A DNA stretch of 12,940 bases from an uncultured Eubacteriales bacterium (GCA_934385225.1 CAKRPQ010000057.1:1-12940); one strand, 5' to 3'; positions 1 through 7,580 are shown, counted from the stretch's first letter. Numbers and translations are program-made. Notes: a model not told the origin generated them from the sequence alone.

Positions 1-101
1 TTTATATACAGCGTCAGTTTGTCGCCGTAATATTCCACAAGTCTTTCAAGAGCCTTTGTATTACCCGAAAGGTATTCGTTATAAATTCCTGTTGTATCCA
101 T
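1..101 (-). CDS. RNA polymerase sigma factor, ECF-like (5' end only)
   Basis: Only the first 33 codons lie in the window; the gene continues past the left edge. The visible protein begins MDTTGIYNEYLSGNTKALER and goes on to LVEYYGDKLTLYI. The pattern of a short lead, a 'YLSGN..AL..L...Y...L' helix and then aromatic/hydrophobic residues is typical of sigma-70 region 2 in ECF sigma factors, which bind core RNA polymerase and the -10 element. The start is supported by GAAAGGAG about 11 nt upstream of the ATG and by a consensus promoter at 189-217. Regions 3/4 and any anti-sigma partner are outside the window, so the family call rests on a short N-terminus. Confidence 0.6.
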   Translation of the reverse strand, partial: MDTTGIYNEYLSGNTKALERLVEYYGDKLTLYI

Positions 102-188
102 TATTCAACAAACTCCTTTCTTCGTTTGGTTTGACGGACAATTTTTCCGACAGAATGTGTCATCATTCCGATACAAAAACTCATATTA

Positions 189-217
189 ATTATATCATGC
201 ATTTTAGTTTTCGTCAA
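189..217 (-). promoter_or_regulatory. Sigma-A type promoter for the sigma factor gene
   Basis: On the minus strand TTGACG (212-217) and TATAAT (189-194) are separated by exactly 17 nt. The resulting leader to the ATG at 101 is about 80 nt. It contains a small possible hairpin (GAATG/CATTC) but no riboswitch I recognise. This separates the sigma gene from the upstream acylation operon. Confidence 0.8.
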
Positions 218-287
218 TGAACAGGAAGGGTTTTCGGCGTTTTGTACTATGAAAAAATTGTAAATTTTTTGTTTTTCTCAAATGCGG

Positions 288-327
288 AAAAAAAATCAAC
301 GGCACGGCAGAATCAATCTGCCATGCC
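288..327 (-). terminator. Intrinsic terminator of the ftsK-MBOAT-DHHW operon
   Basis: Read on the minus strand, an 11-bp GC-rich stem (327-317 with 311-301, one G-U pair) closes a 5-nt loop. It is followed by GTTGATTTTTTTT, a good U-tract. It lies about 80 bp after the stop codon of the last operon gene and before the sigma factor promoter. Confidence 0.8.
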
Positions 328-384
328 GTCTCCCCAAGCACCGCCCATGGGCTACCTGCCTTATCGCAGGTGCCACATCCGTGC
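301..384 (-). other. GC-rich structured segment, possible ncRNA or attenuator (family not recognised)
   Basis: Between the DHHW stop codon and the sigma promoter lies an 84-nt segment much richer in GC than its AT-rich surroundings. On the minus strand it contains ACCTGC/GCAGGT (371-366 with 359-354, loop of 6), GCACC/GGTGC (373-369 with 342-338), the perfect palindrome GCCCATGGGC (343-352) and the terminator hairpin (301-327). GCACGG (384-379) can also pair with CCGTGC (307-302), which would compete with the terminator. The plus strand could form the same outer stem followed by TTTTTG, so direction is not certain. It does not match SRP RNA, T-box, THF, ZTP, cobalamin or c-di-GMP motifs as I know them. 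Confidence 0.4.
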
Positions 385-403
385 TTTTTGTTAAATTTTC
401 GGG

Positions 404-1522
404 TCACTTCAATATTTTCGCCGTATTCAGCATTATGGTGCTGTAAATGAACAGCGCATCGGTATTCTCAAAATCGACATACGAGCCGATAAGAGAGCTG
501 TCGATATAGCGGATATCGACAAGGGTTATTTTGGAATATCCTTCGATGAGAAGCGGCGCAAGACTGCTCCCGAACGAATCGCGGAAAACGACGAGCTTTT
601 TCTCGCCCTCAAAGTGCGGATTTTCAATCGTTATTATCGACTGCGCGCCCGAAAGGAACATCTCGTACGGGTCTTTTCCGCCCGCCTTCTCCATATTGTA
701 AACACTCTTTACGCCATTGCCCGTCGCACCGAGAACATCAACCGTACAGTCCGAAAGAATATCGCTTTCAAGATACTTTATCCTGTCCGGTTTAACGGGG
801 ATCGCCGCCTGACCGTAATAAACGCCGTAAAACGGCGTATCAAGCTCCCTCTCGGTATATTTTGCGCCCGTTCTTTCCGCGCCCATTTCGGAGAGCAGTT
901 TATCGGCAACGTCCGTTATCTTCTCCTGACGCCAGTGCGTATCTGTGCGGTAGTAGTCGCCCGCGTCAAGAAGCGGGTAAATATCAATATATTCTATGCC
1001 CTGTCCGTCCGTCCCGCTTCGGAGAATTTTCGTGAGCCTGTCGTAATCGAGCGAAAGATGCCCGCTTTTTTCGGCAAGGAACATATTTTTGTCGGGAACG
1101 ACCGACATATAGACATTTCCGCCGCTTTCCGATAGGTATTTATCCTTTACGGCGACGAATTTATCCGACGCATACTTTATCATTTCCTCGTCAAGCGGGT
1201 ATTCGAGCTTTGAGATATAACCGTCCGAAAGGTAAAGACCGCCGTTGTCCATTTTTGCGAAAACGAAATTTTCGTTTATCGCTTTCAGCGTCCTGAATCC
1301 GTCGCGCATCGGGAAATGGTCTAGCGTGTAGTCCTCAAAACCGCTTACAAACTTTCCGCGAAGAAACGAATCAAGCGAAACTTCGGGCATTTTCGCAAGC
1401 GTTCGGCGCTCGGAGGTCGAAAAAGTCTCTTTCGGCAGAAAAGCAAGTCCGAGCGAAAGAGAGAGAAGTAGCAACGACATAGCGCAGATCAGTATAATAT
1501 TTTTTATTTTTTCTGTCTTCAT
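404..1522 (-). CDS. DHHW family protein (AlgJ/AlgX-like, partner of MBOAT acyltransferase)
   Basis: A 372-residue protein. I start it at MKTEKIKN because GAGGTGG sits 5-6 nt before that ATG, overlapping the end of the preceding gene; a frame 17 codons longer lacks such a site. An N-terminal membrane anchor (about residues 7-28) is followed by the 'ERRTLAKMPE' motif common in DHHW/AlgJ proteins. The SGNH-like domain carries the DTHW signature (about 194-197, here DTHW rather than DHHW) and an RDSFGSS block (about 314-320) that fits the catalytic serine region. In alginate and related systems such proteins act outside the membrane with an MBOAT protein to O-acylate a polysaccharide. The 10-bp gap to the MBOAT gene suggests translational coupling and joint function. 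The polymer modified here is unknown. Confidence 0.85.
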   Translation of the reverse strand: MKTEKIKNIILICAMSLLLLSLSLGLAFLPKETFSTSERRTLAKMPEVSLDSFLRGKFVSGFEDYTLDHFPMRDGFRTLKAINENFVFAKMDNGGLYLSDGYISKLEYPLDEEMIKYASDKFVAVKDKYLSESGGNVYMSVVPDKNMFLAEKSGHLSLDYDRLTKILRSGTDGQGIEYIDIYPLLDAGDYYRTDTHWRQEKITDVADKLLSEMGAERTGAKYTERELDTPFYGVYYGQAAIPVKPDRIKYLESDILSDCTVDVLGATGNGVKSVYNMEKAGGKDPYEMFLSGAQSIITIENPHFEGEKKLVVFRDSFGSSLAPLLIEGYSKITLVDIRYIDSSLIGSYVDFENTDALFIYSTIMLNTAKILK

Positions 1523-1532
1523 TTGCGCCACC

Positions 1533-2915
1533 TCAGAATCTGAAATAAAGGAACGGGTTGAACGAACCGTCAACGAGATAAGCCGTCATAACGAGCATAA
1601 GGACTACGAGTGCGACGGGTTCGGCAAACATAACAGGTTTTCGGCATTTTTCGGAGGAAAATATCTTCTTCGGAAGCGGTGTCGCACCGAAAAGAGCAAG
1701 CACAAACACGACGGCATAGCTGCGCAGATAGTAAAGAGCCTCGCGCGAAACAAGCGGATATTCGCCCGCGCCGAACATTGCGCCGATATACGAAAAAGCC
1801 TCGCCCATACTGTTTGCGTTAAATATGACAAAACTGATAACGACAAGGAAAAGCGTCGTTACGTGCGGAAGAACCTTCATTTTTTTTATGTGCGGCAGAA
1901 GCCACAGTTTTTCGATCATAAGAATGACCGCGAAATACAGACCCCAGACGATAAAATTCCATGCGGCACCGTGCCACATTCCGGTAAGGAACCAGACAAC
2001 GAAGATGTTGAACATCCACCGCGGTTTTGAAACTCTGTTTCCGCCGAGCGGAATGTAAACGTAGTCGCGGAAGAACGTGCCGAGCGAAATGTGCCAGCGG
2101 CGCCAGAATTCGGTGACGCTCGCGGAAATATACGGGTAGTCGAAGTTCTCGATGAAGTCAAAACCGAAGATTTTGCCGAGACCTATCGCCATATCGCTGT
2201 ACCCCGAAAAATCGAAGTAGATATGAAGCGTGAACGCGATGGCGTATATCCAGAAAAAGAGTACCGATTTGTCTCCCGATGCGCGGAACGTATCGCAAAG
2301 TTCTCCGAGAGCGTTCGCGATGAGAATTTTCTTGCCGAGCCCCAGCACAAAGCGGCGGATACCCACCGCAGTTTTGTCGATGCCGTGCACGCGTGTTTCA
2401 AGCTGCGCGGCAATATCAGAGTAACGGACGATAGGCCCCGCTATAAGCTGCGAGAACATCGTGACATAGGCGGCAAAATTAATAATGTTCTTCTGCGCTT
2501 TCACCTCGCCGCGGTAAACGTCGATGTCGTAGCTGAGTATCTGGAACGTATAGAATGAAATTCCGATAGGAAGCGCAATCTTCGCGAGCGGCAGGGAAAG
2601 TCCCGTCAAAGCATTGAAGTTTGAGATGAAAAAGTCGGCGTATTTGAAATAACCGAGAAGTCCGAGGCTCGTCACGGCGGCGAGCGTAAGAAAGAGCTTT
2701 GCGTGTTTTCTGAACCTTTCGATAAGCAGTCCGAAAACGTACCCCGAAAGTATGGAAATGACCATAAGAACGACGTATTTCGGCTCACCGCAGGCGTAGA
2801 AAACAAGGCTCGACAAAAGAATAACGGTGTTTTTGAGTTTTTTCGGCGCGGCGAAGTAAAGAATCAGCACCGCGGGCAGAAAAACATATAGAAAAGGAAT
2901 GCTCGAAAAAAGCAT
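1533..2915 (-). CDS. MBOAT family membrane O-acyltransferase (AlgI/DltB type)
   Basis: A 460-residue polytopic membrane protein with about ten hydrophobic segments and the full-length layout of AlgI/PatA-type proteins. Hallmarks are ALPIGISFYTFQ (about 114-125), FDFSGYSDMAIGLG (about 234-247), the WRRWHISLGTFFRDY block (271-285, with His275) and FLTGMWHGAAWNF (309-321), whose His315 is the conserved catalytic histidine of MBOAT enzymes. The family moves an acyl group across the membrane to a secreted polymer, usually with a DHHW/SGNH partner such as the next gene. AGGTGA lies 4-5 nt before the ATG. It is 13 bp downstream of the small membrane protein gene. D-alanylation (DltB) is less likely because no dltA, dltC or dltD is adjacent. 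Confidence 0.92.
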   Translation of the reverse strand: MLFSSIPFLYVFLPAVLILYFAAPKKLKNTVILLSSLVFYACGEPKYVVLMVISILSGYVFGLLIERFRKHAKLFLTLAAVTSLGLLGYFKYADFFISNFNALTGLSLPLAKIALPIGISFYTFQILSYDIDVYRGEVKAQKNIINFAAYVTMFSQLIAGPIVRYSDIAAQLETRVHGIDKTAVGIRRFVLGLGKKILIANALGELCDTFRASGDKSVLFFWIYAIAFTLHIYFDFSGYSDMAIGLGKIFGFDFIENFDYPYISASVTEFWRRWHISLGTFFRDYVYIPLGGNRVSKPRWMFNIFVVWFLTGMWHGAAWNFIVWGLYFAVILMIEKLWLLPHIKKMKVLPHVTTLFLVVISFVIFNANSMGEAFSYIGAMFGAGEYPLVSREALYYLRSYAVVFVLALFGATPLPKKIFSSEKCRKPVMFAEPVALVVLMLVMTAYLVDGSFNPFLYFRF

Positions 2916-2928
2916 GGGTCACCTCATT

Positions 2929-3168
2929 TTATCTGAACAGCATTTTCTTTAACGCCGCAAGCAAAAGAACAAGCGGCAGGACTAATTTCCAGAGTTCGAC
3001 TTCCTTTGTCACCGAAACGGAGGCAAGTTTTTTCGCGTTTTCGGGCGACGCGGAGTCGGGCAAAAGCGACACGCGGTAGAAAAACCGTTGTATTATGCTC
3101 GGCTTCTTTATTTTTTCGATAATTTTGTTCATCTTCACAAAAACTTTGACGCAAATGTCCTTTTTCAT
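2929..3168 (-). CDS. Small single-pass membrane protein of the O-acylation operon (unknown family)
   Basis: A 79-residue protein that I do not recognise. It has a very basic N-terminal third rich in Lys/Ile/Val, a polar middle (PDSASPENAKK, about 37-47), then one hydrophobic helix (about 58-73) ending in a basic tail KKMLFR. A strong site, GGAGGGG, lies 6-7 nt before the ATG. This is why I prefer this frame to an overlapping 76-residue frame at 2924-3154. The predicted topology is one membrane span near the C-terminus. It sits 22 bp after the kinase gene and 13 bp before the MBOAT gene. By position it recalls small partners of acyltransferases such as DltX, which is a positional analogy and not homology. 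Confidence 0.75.
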   Translation of the reverse strand: MKKDICVKVFVKMNKIIEKIKKPSIIQRFFYRVSLLPDSASPENAKKLASVSVTKEVELWKLVLPLVLLLAALKKMLFR

Positions 3169-3190
3169 TTTTTACCCCTCCGTTTTGCTT

Positions 3191-3868
3191 TCAAAATTCG
3201 ATTCCGAGATTATTCTTCACCTTTTCGGCGATTATATTCCCGATTTTTTCTATTTCAAGAGGATTGTCACCCTCATAGCATTTTATTCTCTCCCAGCCGA
3301 GCTTATCCGACGAATAGAGCGCCGCGCTGTAACTGTTTTCAAGGTAGTCTGTGTCAAGCTCGTGAATGTCCTTTTTGACGCCCGTCTCCTCGGAACGGCG
3401 GCTTATCAGCTTCTCCGATATTTTCGGTGTCATTTCAAGGTAAAGAACGAGATCGGGGTGCGGAACACCGAGCTTGCCGTACTCGAAATCCCAGAGCCAG
3501 TCAAGAAATTCGTCCCACTTTTCACGCGGCATTTTTGAGAGTTGGTGCACGGCGTTCGCCGTCGTAAAGCGGTTTGCGATCACGGTCGTTTCGGAGTCTT
3601 CAATGTCCTTTTTCCAGTCTGTTCGGTAGCTTATATATCTGTCTGCGGCGAAAAACATCGACGCGGCGTAGGCGTTCGTGTCTCCCGGGTGCATACCGAG
3701 CCTGCCGTCAAGATACATTTTCACAAGACAGCTGCTCTCGTTTTCATACCTCGGAAAGGAAAGGAGTTTTACCTTTTTGCCCGCCTCTCTCATTTTTCCC
3801 GCAAGAAGCTCGGACTGCGTACCCTTGCCAGATCCGTCAAGACCGTCTATAACAATAAACTTTCCCAT
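3191..3868 (-). CDS. tmk: Thymidylate kinase-like dNMP kinase
   Basis: A 225-residue P-loop kinase of normal dTMP kinase length. It shows the Walker A motif GLDGSGKGT (9-17), FPRYENES (38-45) in the place of the substrate-binding 'FPR/EPGGT' region, ADRYIS (75-80), and RRSEETG (157-163) in the lid position. The family phosphorylates dTMP to dTDP in the cytoplasm. Unusual points are NRF (99-101) where bacterial Tmk has a DRY-type motif after strand 3, and a PRYENESS loop closer to eukaryotic-style kinases. It may therefore be a paralogue with a different nucleotide preference. GGAGAG precedes the ATG by about 6 nt. The gene follows ftsK by 17 bp, so they are surely co-transcribed. Confidence 0.88.
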   Translation of the reverse strand: MGKFIVIDGLDGSGKGTQSELLAGKMREAGKKVKLLSFPRYENESSCLVKMYLDGRLGMHPGDTNAYAASMFFAADRYISYRTDWKKDIEDSETTVIANRFTTANAVHQLSKMPREKWDEFLDWLWDFEYGKLGVPHPDLVLYLEMTPKISEKLISRRSEETGVKKDIHELDTDYLENSYSAALYSSDKLGWERIKCYEGDNPLEIEKIGNIIAEKVKNNLGIEF

Positions 3869-3885
3869 TTAAGTCTCTCCATATA

Positions 3886-6615
3886 TCAGCTCAGATCGTT
3901 GTTTACTATCATTTCCATATACATTTGCTTTGTTATAAGCACCGTTCTCGGCTTCTGCCCGTCCTGCGGACTGACGTAACCGAGCTGCTCCATCTTGTCT
4001 ATCAGCTTTGCGGCTCTGCCGTAGCCGAGAGACAGGCGGCGCTGTATAAGCGACGTGGATATTTTTCCGCACTCTATCGCAAGTTCTATCGCGGGACGGA
4101 GCATAGGATCGCTTCCGTCGTCGGGTGCGGGTGCGTTTTCGTAGCCCTCGCCTTTCTTCGGCTTTTCAAGTCTTGCCGCCGCTTCTTCGATGCCGTCAAC
4201 CATACCCTCGTCGTAGTCGGCTTTACCCGTATTCGTCTTTATGAAGTCGCAGACGGCCTCCACCTCGTCGTCCGAGATAAACGCGCCCTGAACTCGAATC
4301 GGCTTCGGTGCGCCTACGGGAGCATAGAGCATATCTCCGCGTCCTATGAGCTTCTCCGCTCCCGCAATGTCGATGATTGTGCGCGAATCTACCTGCGACG
4401 CAACCGTCATTGCTATACGCGACGGAATGTTCGCTTTGATAAGACCCGTGATGACGTCAACGGACGGACGCTGTGTACCGATTATGATGTGCATTCCCGC
4501 AGCTCTCGCTTTCTGCGCAAGACGGCAGATGGCGTTTTCGACGTCGTCGGGCGTAGTCATCATAAGATCCGCAAGCTCGTCTATGACGATAACTATCTGC
4601 GGCAGATGCTCTCTGTCGGGATCGTCCGCCGTAAGCTCGTTATAGGATTTGACGTCGCGTACGCCTACCTCCTCGATAAGGTCAAAGCGTCTTTCCATTT
4701 CCTCGACCATTTTTACAAGCGCGCCGGCCGCCTTTTTCGGATCGCTCACAACGGGAACGATAAGGTGAGGTATATCCTTGTACTTATTGAACTCGACTTT
4801 TTTCGGGTCGATAAGGAGCAGTTTTACGTCCTTCGGCAGAGATTTGTAAAGGAGGCTGACGATAATGCAGTTTATGCACACCGATTTACCCATACCCGTC
4901 GCGCCCGCGATAAGCAGGTGCGGCATTTTCGCGATGTCGAATATTATCGGGTTGCCCGCAACGTCCGCACCGAGGCACGCGGTAATGTTGCTCTTGCTCT
5001 CCTTGAATTTACGGCTCTCTATAAGCGTGCGCAGATAGACGGTGCTTGCCGTTTTGTTCGGCACTTCTATACCGACCGCGCTCTTACCTGGGATAGGCGA
5101 CTCGATACGCACGCCCGTCGTCGCAAGGTTAAGCGAAATATCGTCGACGAGGTTCGCGATAGAGCGCACTCTCGTGCCCGATTCGGGTTGAAGCTCGTAG
5201 CGCGTGATTGTAGGACCTCTCGAATAGCCGACTATTCTCGTTTTTACCTTGAAGCTGTCAAGCGTCTCGCGGAGCTGTTCGGCTGTCGCGCGCAGCTCGG
5301 CGGTGTAGTTTTCGTTCTTGCTCGTTTTATCCTCTTTAAGGAGCGAAACGGGCGGGAATATTTCGGCGCGCACCTGTTCGCCCGTAGGCGGCTTCACTGC
5401 GGGAATGTCCGTTATCGTCCCCTTTGAAACGGTCAGAAAATCGTCGTCGGACTCCGCCTTTTTCGGCATTTCCTCCCAAGGCGGGAGATCGTCGCCCGTT
5501 TTTTCGCCTTCGCCGACTTCTTCTGCGGATTTCTCCGAATTATCGGCATTTTCCTTGACGAAAAGCGCGTCAAGACTGTCGTCAAGCTCTTTTTCGTCGA
5601 ATTTCGGCGCGTCGGCTGCAATTCCGTTCTCTATTCCCATGCCGCTCATGGTTCTGAAACTGTCGTCGATCGGCTTGTTCACTTCGTTCAGTGCCGCGTC
5701 ATACGCCGCAGGGTCTGCGGGAACGGTATCCGCACCGGCGGCGACGCCCACGCCGCCGTTTTCCGTAAATTCAAGTCCGAGATCTTCGGGCGATGCGCTC
5801 GTTTTGGTGTCGGGGTCGATATCAACGTCAAACGTGCGCTTTTTGCGCCTCGTATTTTCGCTCTGCGATGTCTGCCGTGCGCGGTTTTCGGGTTCTTTCA
5901 CCTCGAAATTCGGCTTATCGACAAAGACGGGATCGTGCCACCTGCGTTCCTCGCGCAGTTTTTTTCTGTATTTTACATAAAGGATTATGTTGTCGGGCGT
6001 CATTCCGAAAAGAAACATCAGTGTGATACATATAACGGCGATAAGGACGATAAGCGATCCCCAGAAATGAAGTCCGACATACGAAAAATGACCTATAAGG
6101 CCGCCGACAACTCCGCCGCCCGAAAGTGCAATACCGTTTTTCCAAAGCCCCGCGATTTTGACCGTATCCTCCGCGCCGCCGTAAAGAACGCAGACGTGTA
6201 TAAGCGACGAAATAAGCACGAGCGAAAGGACGGAGAAGAAGATTTTATACCCCGTCTGGTAGGAATCGACGCTCTTTCGCCACACAAAGGCGAGGTAGAC
6301 GAGAAGAAGCGGAATAAGAAACGCTCCGAAGCCGAAAAGACCGAGCAGAAAAGAGTTGACGGCAAAGCCGACAACACCCATGGAATCGGGATTTTTCAGT
6401 GCGTCTATAAGCAGAAAGCATATCGCGAGAAACAGTGCCGCGACGGCAAGTATATACGGAATTATCTGATTTGAAAGGCACTTTGACGGCTCGCGCGCCT
6501 CCTCGATTTTTTTGGCTCGCGCCGCGTTATCCGCACTTTTCTTTTTCGATGATGTCGCACCGCGCGTGCTTCCGCTCTTTTTCTGCGCGGGCTTTTTTTG
6601 TGAGGATTTATTCAT
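3886..6615 (-). CDS. ftsK: DNA translocase FtsK/SpoIIIE
   Basis: A 909-residue protein with the complete family layout. It has a basic N-terminal tail, four or five membrane segments (about 50-205), an acidic low-complexity linker (about 240-410), then the RecA-like hexameric motor. Motor motifs include Walker A GATGMGKS (571-578), LLIDPKKVEFN (600-610), Walker B IVIVIDELADLMM (674-686) and IIGTQRPSVDVITG (711-724). The C-terminal gamma winged-helix domain (about 836-897, IQRRLSLGYGRAAKLIDKME) recognises polar octamers on the chromosome. It pumps DNA through the septum during division or sporulation. An AAAGGA site lies about 11 nt before the ATG. It is the first gene of the operon, with its promoter at 6710-6738. 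FtsK and SpoIIIE cannot be told apart from sequence alone here. Confidence 0.96.
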   Translation of the reverse strand: MNKSSQKKPAQKKSGSTRGATSSKKKSADNAARAKKIEEAREPSKCLSNQIIPYILAVAALFLAICFLLIDALKNPDSMGVVGFAVNSFLLGLFGFGAFLIPLLLVYLAFVWRKSVDSYQTGYKIFFSVLSLVLISSLIHVCVLYGGAEDTVKIAGLWKNGIALSGGGVVGGLIGHFSYVGLHFWGSLIVLIAVICITLMFLFGMTPDNIILYVKYRKKLREERRWHDPVFVDKPNFEVKEPENRARQTSQSENTRRKKRTFDVDIDPDTKTSASPEDLGLEFTENGGVGVAAGADTVPADPAAYDAALNEVNKPIDDSFRTMSGMGIENGIAADAPKFDEKELDDSLDALFVKENADNSEKSAEEVGEGEKTGDDLPPWEEMPKKAESDDDFLTVSKGTITDIPAVKPPTGEQVRAEIFPPVSLLKEDKTSKNENYTAELRATAEQLRETLDSFKVKTRIVGYSRGPTITRYELQPESGTRVRSIANLVDDISLNLATTGVRIESPIPGKSAVGIEVPNKTASTVYLRTLIESRKFKESKSNITACLGADVAGNPIIFDIAKMPHLLIAGATGMGKSVCINCIIVSLLYKSLPKDVKLLLIDPKKVEFNKYKDIPHLIVPVVSDPKKAAGALVKMVEEMERRFDLIEEVGVRDVKSYNELTADDPDREHLPQIVIVIDELADLMMTTPDDVENAICRLAQKARAAGMHIIIGTQRPSVDVITGLIKANIPSRIAMTVASQVDSRTIIDIAGAEKLIGRGDMLYAPVGAPKPIRVQGAFISDDEVEAVCDFIKTNTGKADYDEGMVDGIEEAAARLEKPKKGEGYENAPAPDDGSDPMLRPAIELAIECGKISTSLIQRRLSLGYGRAAKLIDKMEQLGYVSPQDGQKPRTVLITKQMYMEMIVNNDLS

Positions 6616-6678
6616 TGTCGGAAATATCCTTTCGATTTTTATGAATATTTCTCCGCATCGGCGGAAAAATAAACGTGA

Positions 6679-6707
6679 ATGGCAACAGTGTAGAAAATAT
6701 CTATTAT
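6679..6707 (+). promoter_or_regulatory. Probable promoter of the TauE-flavin reductase operon
   Basis: ATGGCA (6679-6684), 17 nt, then TATTAT (6702-6707), scoring 4/6 and 5/6 against the sigma-A consensus. It lies about 70 bp upstream of the first TauE start, beside and divergent from the ftsK promoter. Confidence 0.45.
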
Positions 6708-6709
6708 AT

Positions 6710-6738
6710 ATTATAACACCGATTTTGTTTTTTTACAA
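6710..6738 (-). promoter_or_regulatory. Sigma-A type promoter of the ftsK operon
   Basis: On the minus strand TTGTAA (6733-6738), a 17-nt spacer and a perfect TATAAT (6710-6715). The leader to the ftsK ATG at 6615 is about 90 nt and shows no clear regulatory fold. Confidence 0.7.
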
Positions 6739-6773
6739 GTACATTTTTTGATGTCGTAAAGGGGACGGTAAAG

Positions 6774-7163
6774 ATGAGCGTGACGGATGCAAAAAAACAC
6801 GCGGGAATCCTTGCGCTTGCGGGACTTTCGGCGGGACTTCTGAACGGACTTCTCGGCGCGGGCGGCGGGATCGTCATGACCTTCGCCCTCGAATATATGA
6901 TAGGACACGGCGGACTTCAAATGGAGGAACGCGATATTTTCGCGAACGTGATAGCGGCGACGCTCCCGATCTCCGTCATGTCCGCTCTGATCTACGGCGT
7001 GCGGGGAAATATCGACTTTTCGGGATTTTCCGTGTTCGTCCTGCCCGCCGTCGTCGGCGGACTTGTCGGCGCGGTTTTCCTCTCAAAGATAAGCGTCGTG
7101 TTTCTGAAACGCATTTTCGCGCTTCTTGTCATCTGGTCGGGAATTTATATGATTATAAGATAG
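6774..7163 (+). CDS. TauE/SafE (DUF81) membrane transporter, half-size protein 1
   Basis: A 129-residue hydrophobic protein covering one repeat of the TauE/SafE fold. The signature GLLNGLLGAGGGIVM (21-35) matches the first helix motif 'G..G.G.G.I..P' of the family, and ALIYGVRGNIDF (71-82) with FVLPAVVGGLVGAVF (88-102) matches the later helices. About four membrane spans are visible. Family members are proposed exporters of sulfite, sulfoacetate or other organosulfur anions. Normal members are about 250 residues with two repeats; here the second repeat is a separate gene 12 bp downstream. AAGGGG lies about 10 nt before the ATG. The pair probably forms a heterodimer. The substrate is not known. 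Confidence 0.82.
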   Translation: MSVTDAKKHAGILALAGLSAGLLNGLLGAGGGIVMTFALEYMIGHGGLQMEERDIFANVIAATLPISVMSALIYGVRGNIDFSGFSVFVLPAVVGGLVGAVFLSKISVVFLKRIFALLVIWSGIYMIIR

Positions 7164-7175
7164 GGTGAAAATGAA

Positions 7176-7577
7176 ATGATACTCGATATAATAAGCGGTT
7201 TTGCCGCGGCTCTGCTTTCGGGGCTCGGCGTCGGAAGCGGAGGACTTCTCGTCATATATATGACCCTCGTTTCGGGGACTGAGCAACTGCGCGCGCAGGG
7301 GACAAATCTGCTTTTCTTTCTTTTCTCGTCGGGCGCGGCGATGCTCTACCATTTTTCGCACAGAAAAATAAACTACTCCGTCGTGACTGTACTTATGTTT
7401 CTCGGCCTTGTCGGTGCCGCTGTCGGAACCGCGCTCTCGTCCGTCCTCGGAGGCGCGCTTACGCGCAAGCTGTTCGGCTCTATGCTTATCCTTGGCGGCA
7501 TCGTCACATTGCGCAAATGCGGAAAAGGAGCGGCAGATAAGCACCGTAGCGCATATAATAAAACGAAAGGAGACTGA
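7176..7577 (+). CDS. TauE/SafE (DUF81) membrane transporter, half-size protein 2
   Basis: A 133-residue membrane protein, the second half-size TauE/SafE unit. The first helix carries GLGVGSGGLLVIYMT (16-30), equivalent to the glycine-rich motif of its upstream partner. It is followed by GTEQLRAQGTNLLFF (34-48), a block typical of the N-terminal repeat in full-length proteins ('A..T.L....'), and by FLGLVGAAVGTAL (75-87). The C-terminus ends in a polar basic tail. AGGGTGA sits just upstream. An ATG at 7171 is not used because it meets a stop after one codon. Both repeats keep their glycine motifs, so this looks like a stable two-gene arrangement rather than a frameshifted fusion. Confidence 0.8.
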   Translation: MILDIISGFAAALLSGLGVGSGGLLVIYMTLVSGTEQLRAQGTNLLFFLFSSGAAMLYHFSHRKINYSVVTVLMFLGLVGAAVGTALSSVLGGALTRKLFGSMLILGGIVTLRKCGKGAADKHRSAYNKTKGD

Positions 7578-7580
7578 CAA

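Noticed and set aside
301..384. Structured segment as SRP RNA, 6S RNA or a T-box leader
   Set aside because: The SRP tetraloop/asymmetric-loop signature and the T-box TGG-containing bulge are missing, and it is too short for 6S RNA.
204..407. 67-codon minus-strand frame after the DHHW gene
   Set aside because: It runs through the structured segment, the terminator and the T-tract, and its start overlaps the DHHW stop without a suitable ribosome binding site.
614..1135. 173-codon plus-strand frame over the DHHW gene
   Set aside because: Antisense shadow of a gene with recognisable family motifs.
2924..3154. 76-codon frame overlapping the 79-residue membrane protein
   Set aside because: It lacks a ribosome binding site at a usable distance, while the overlapping frame at 2929-3168 has GGAGGGG and a clear membrane helix.
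3925..5427. 500-codon open frame on the plus strand opposite ftsK
   Set aside because: It lies entirely antisense to the clearly conserved FtsK motor, is rich in Arg/His/Cys/Tyr as expected from reverse-strand reading, and has no ribosome binding site or recognisable motif.
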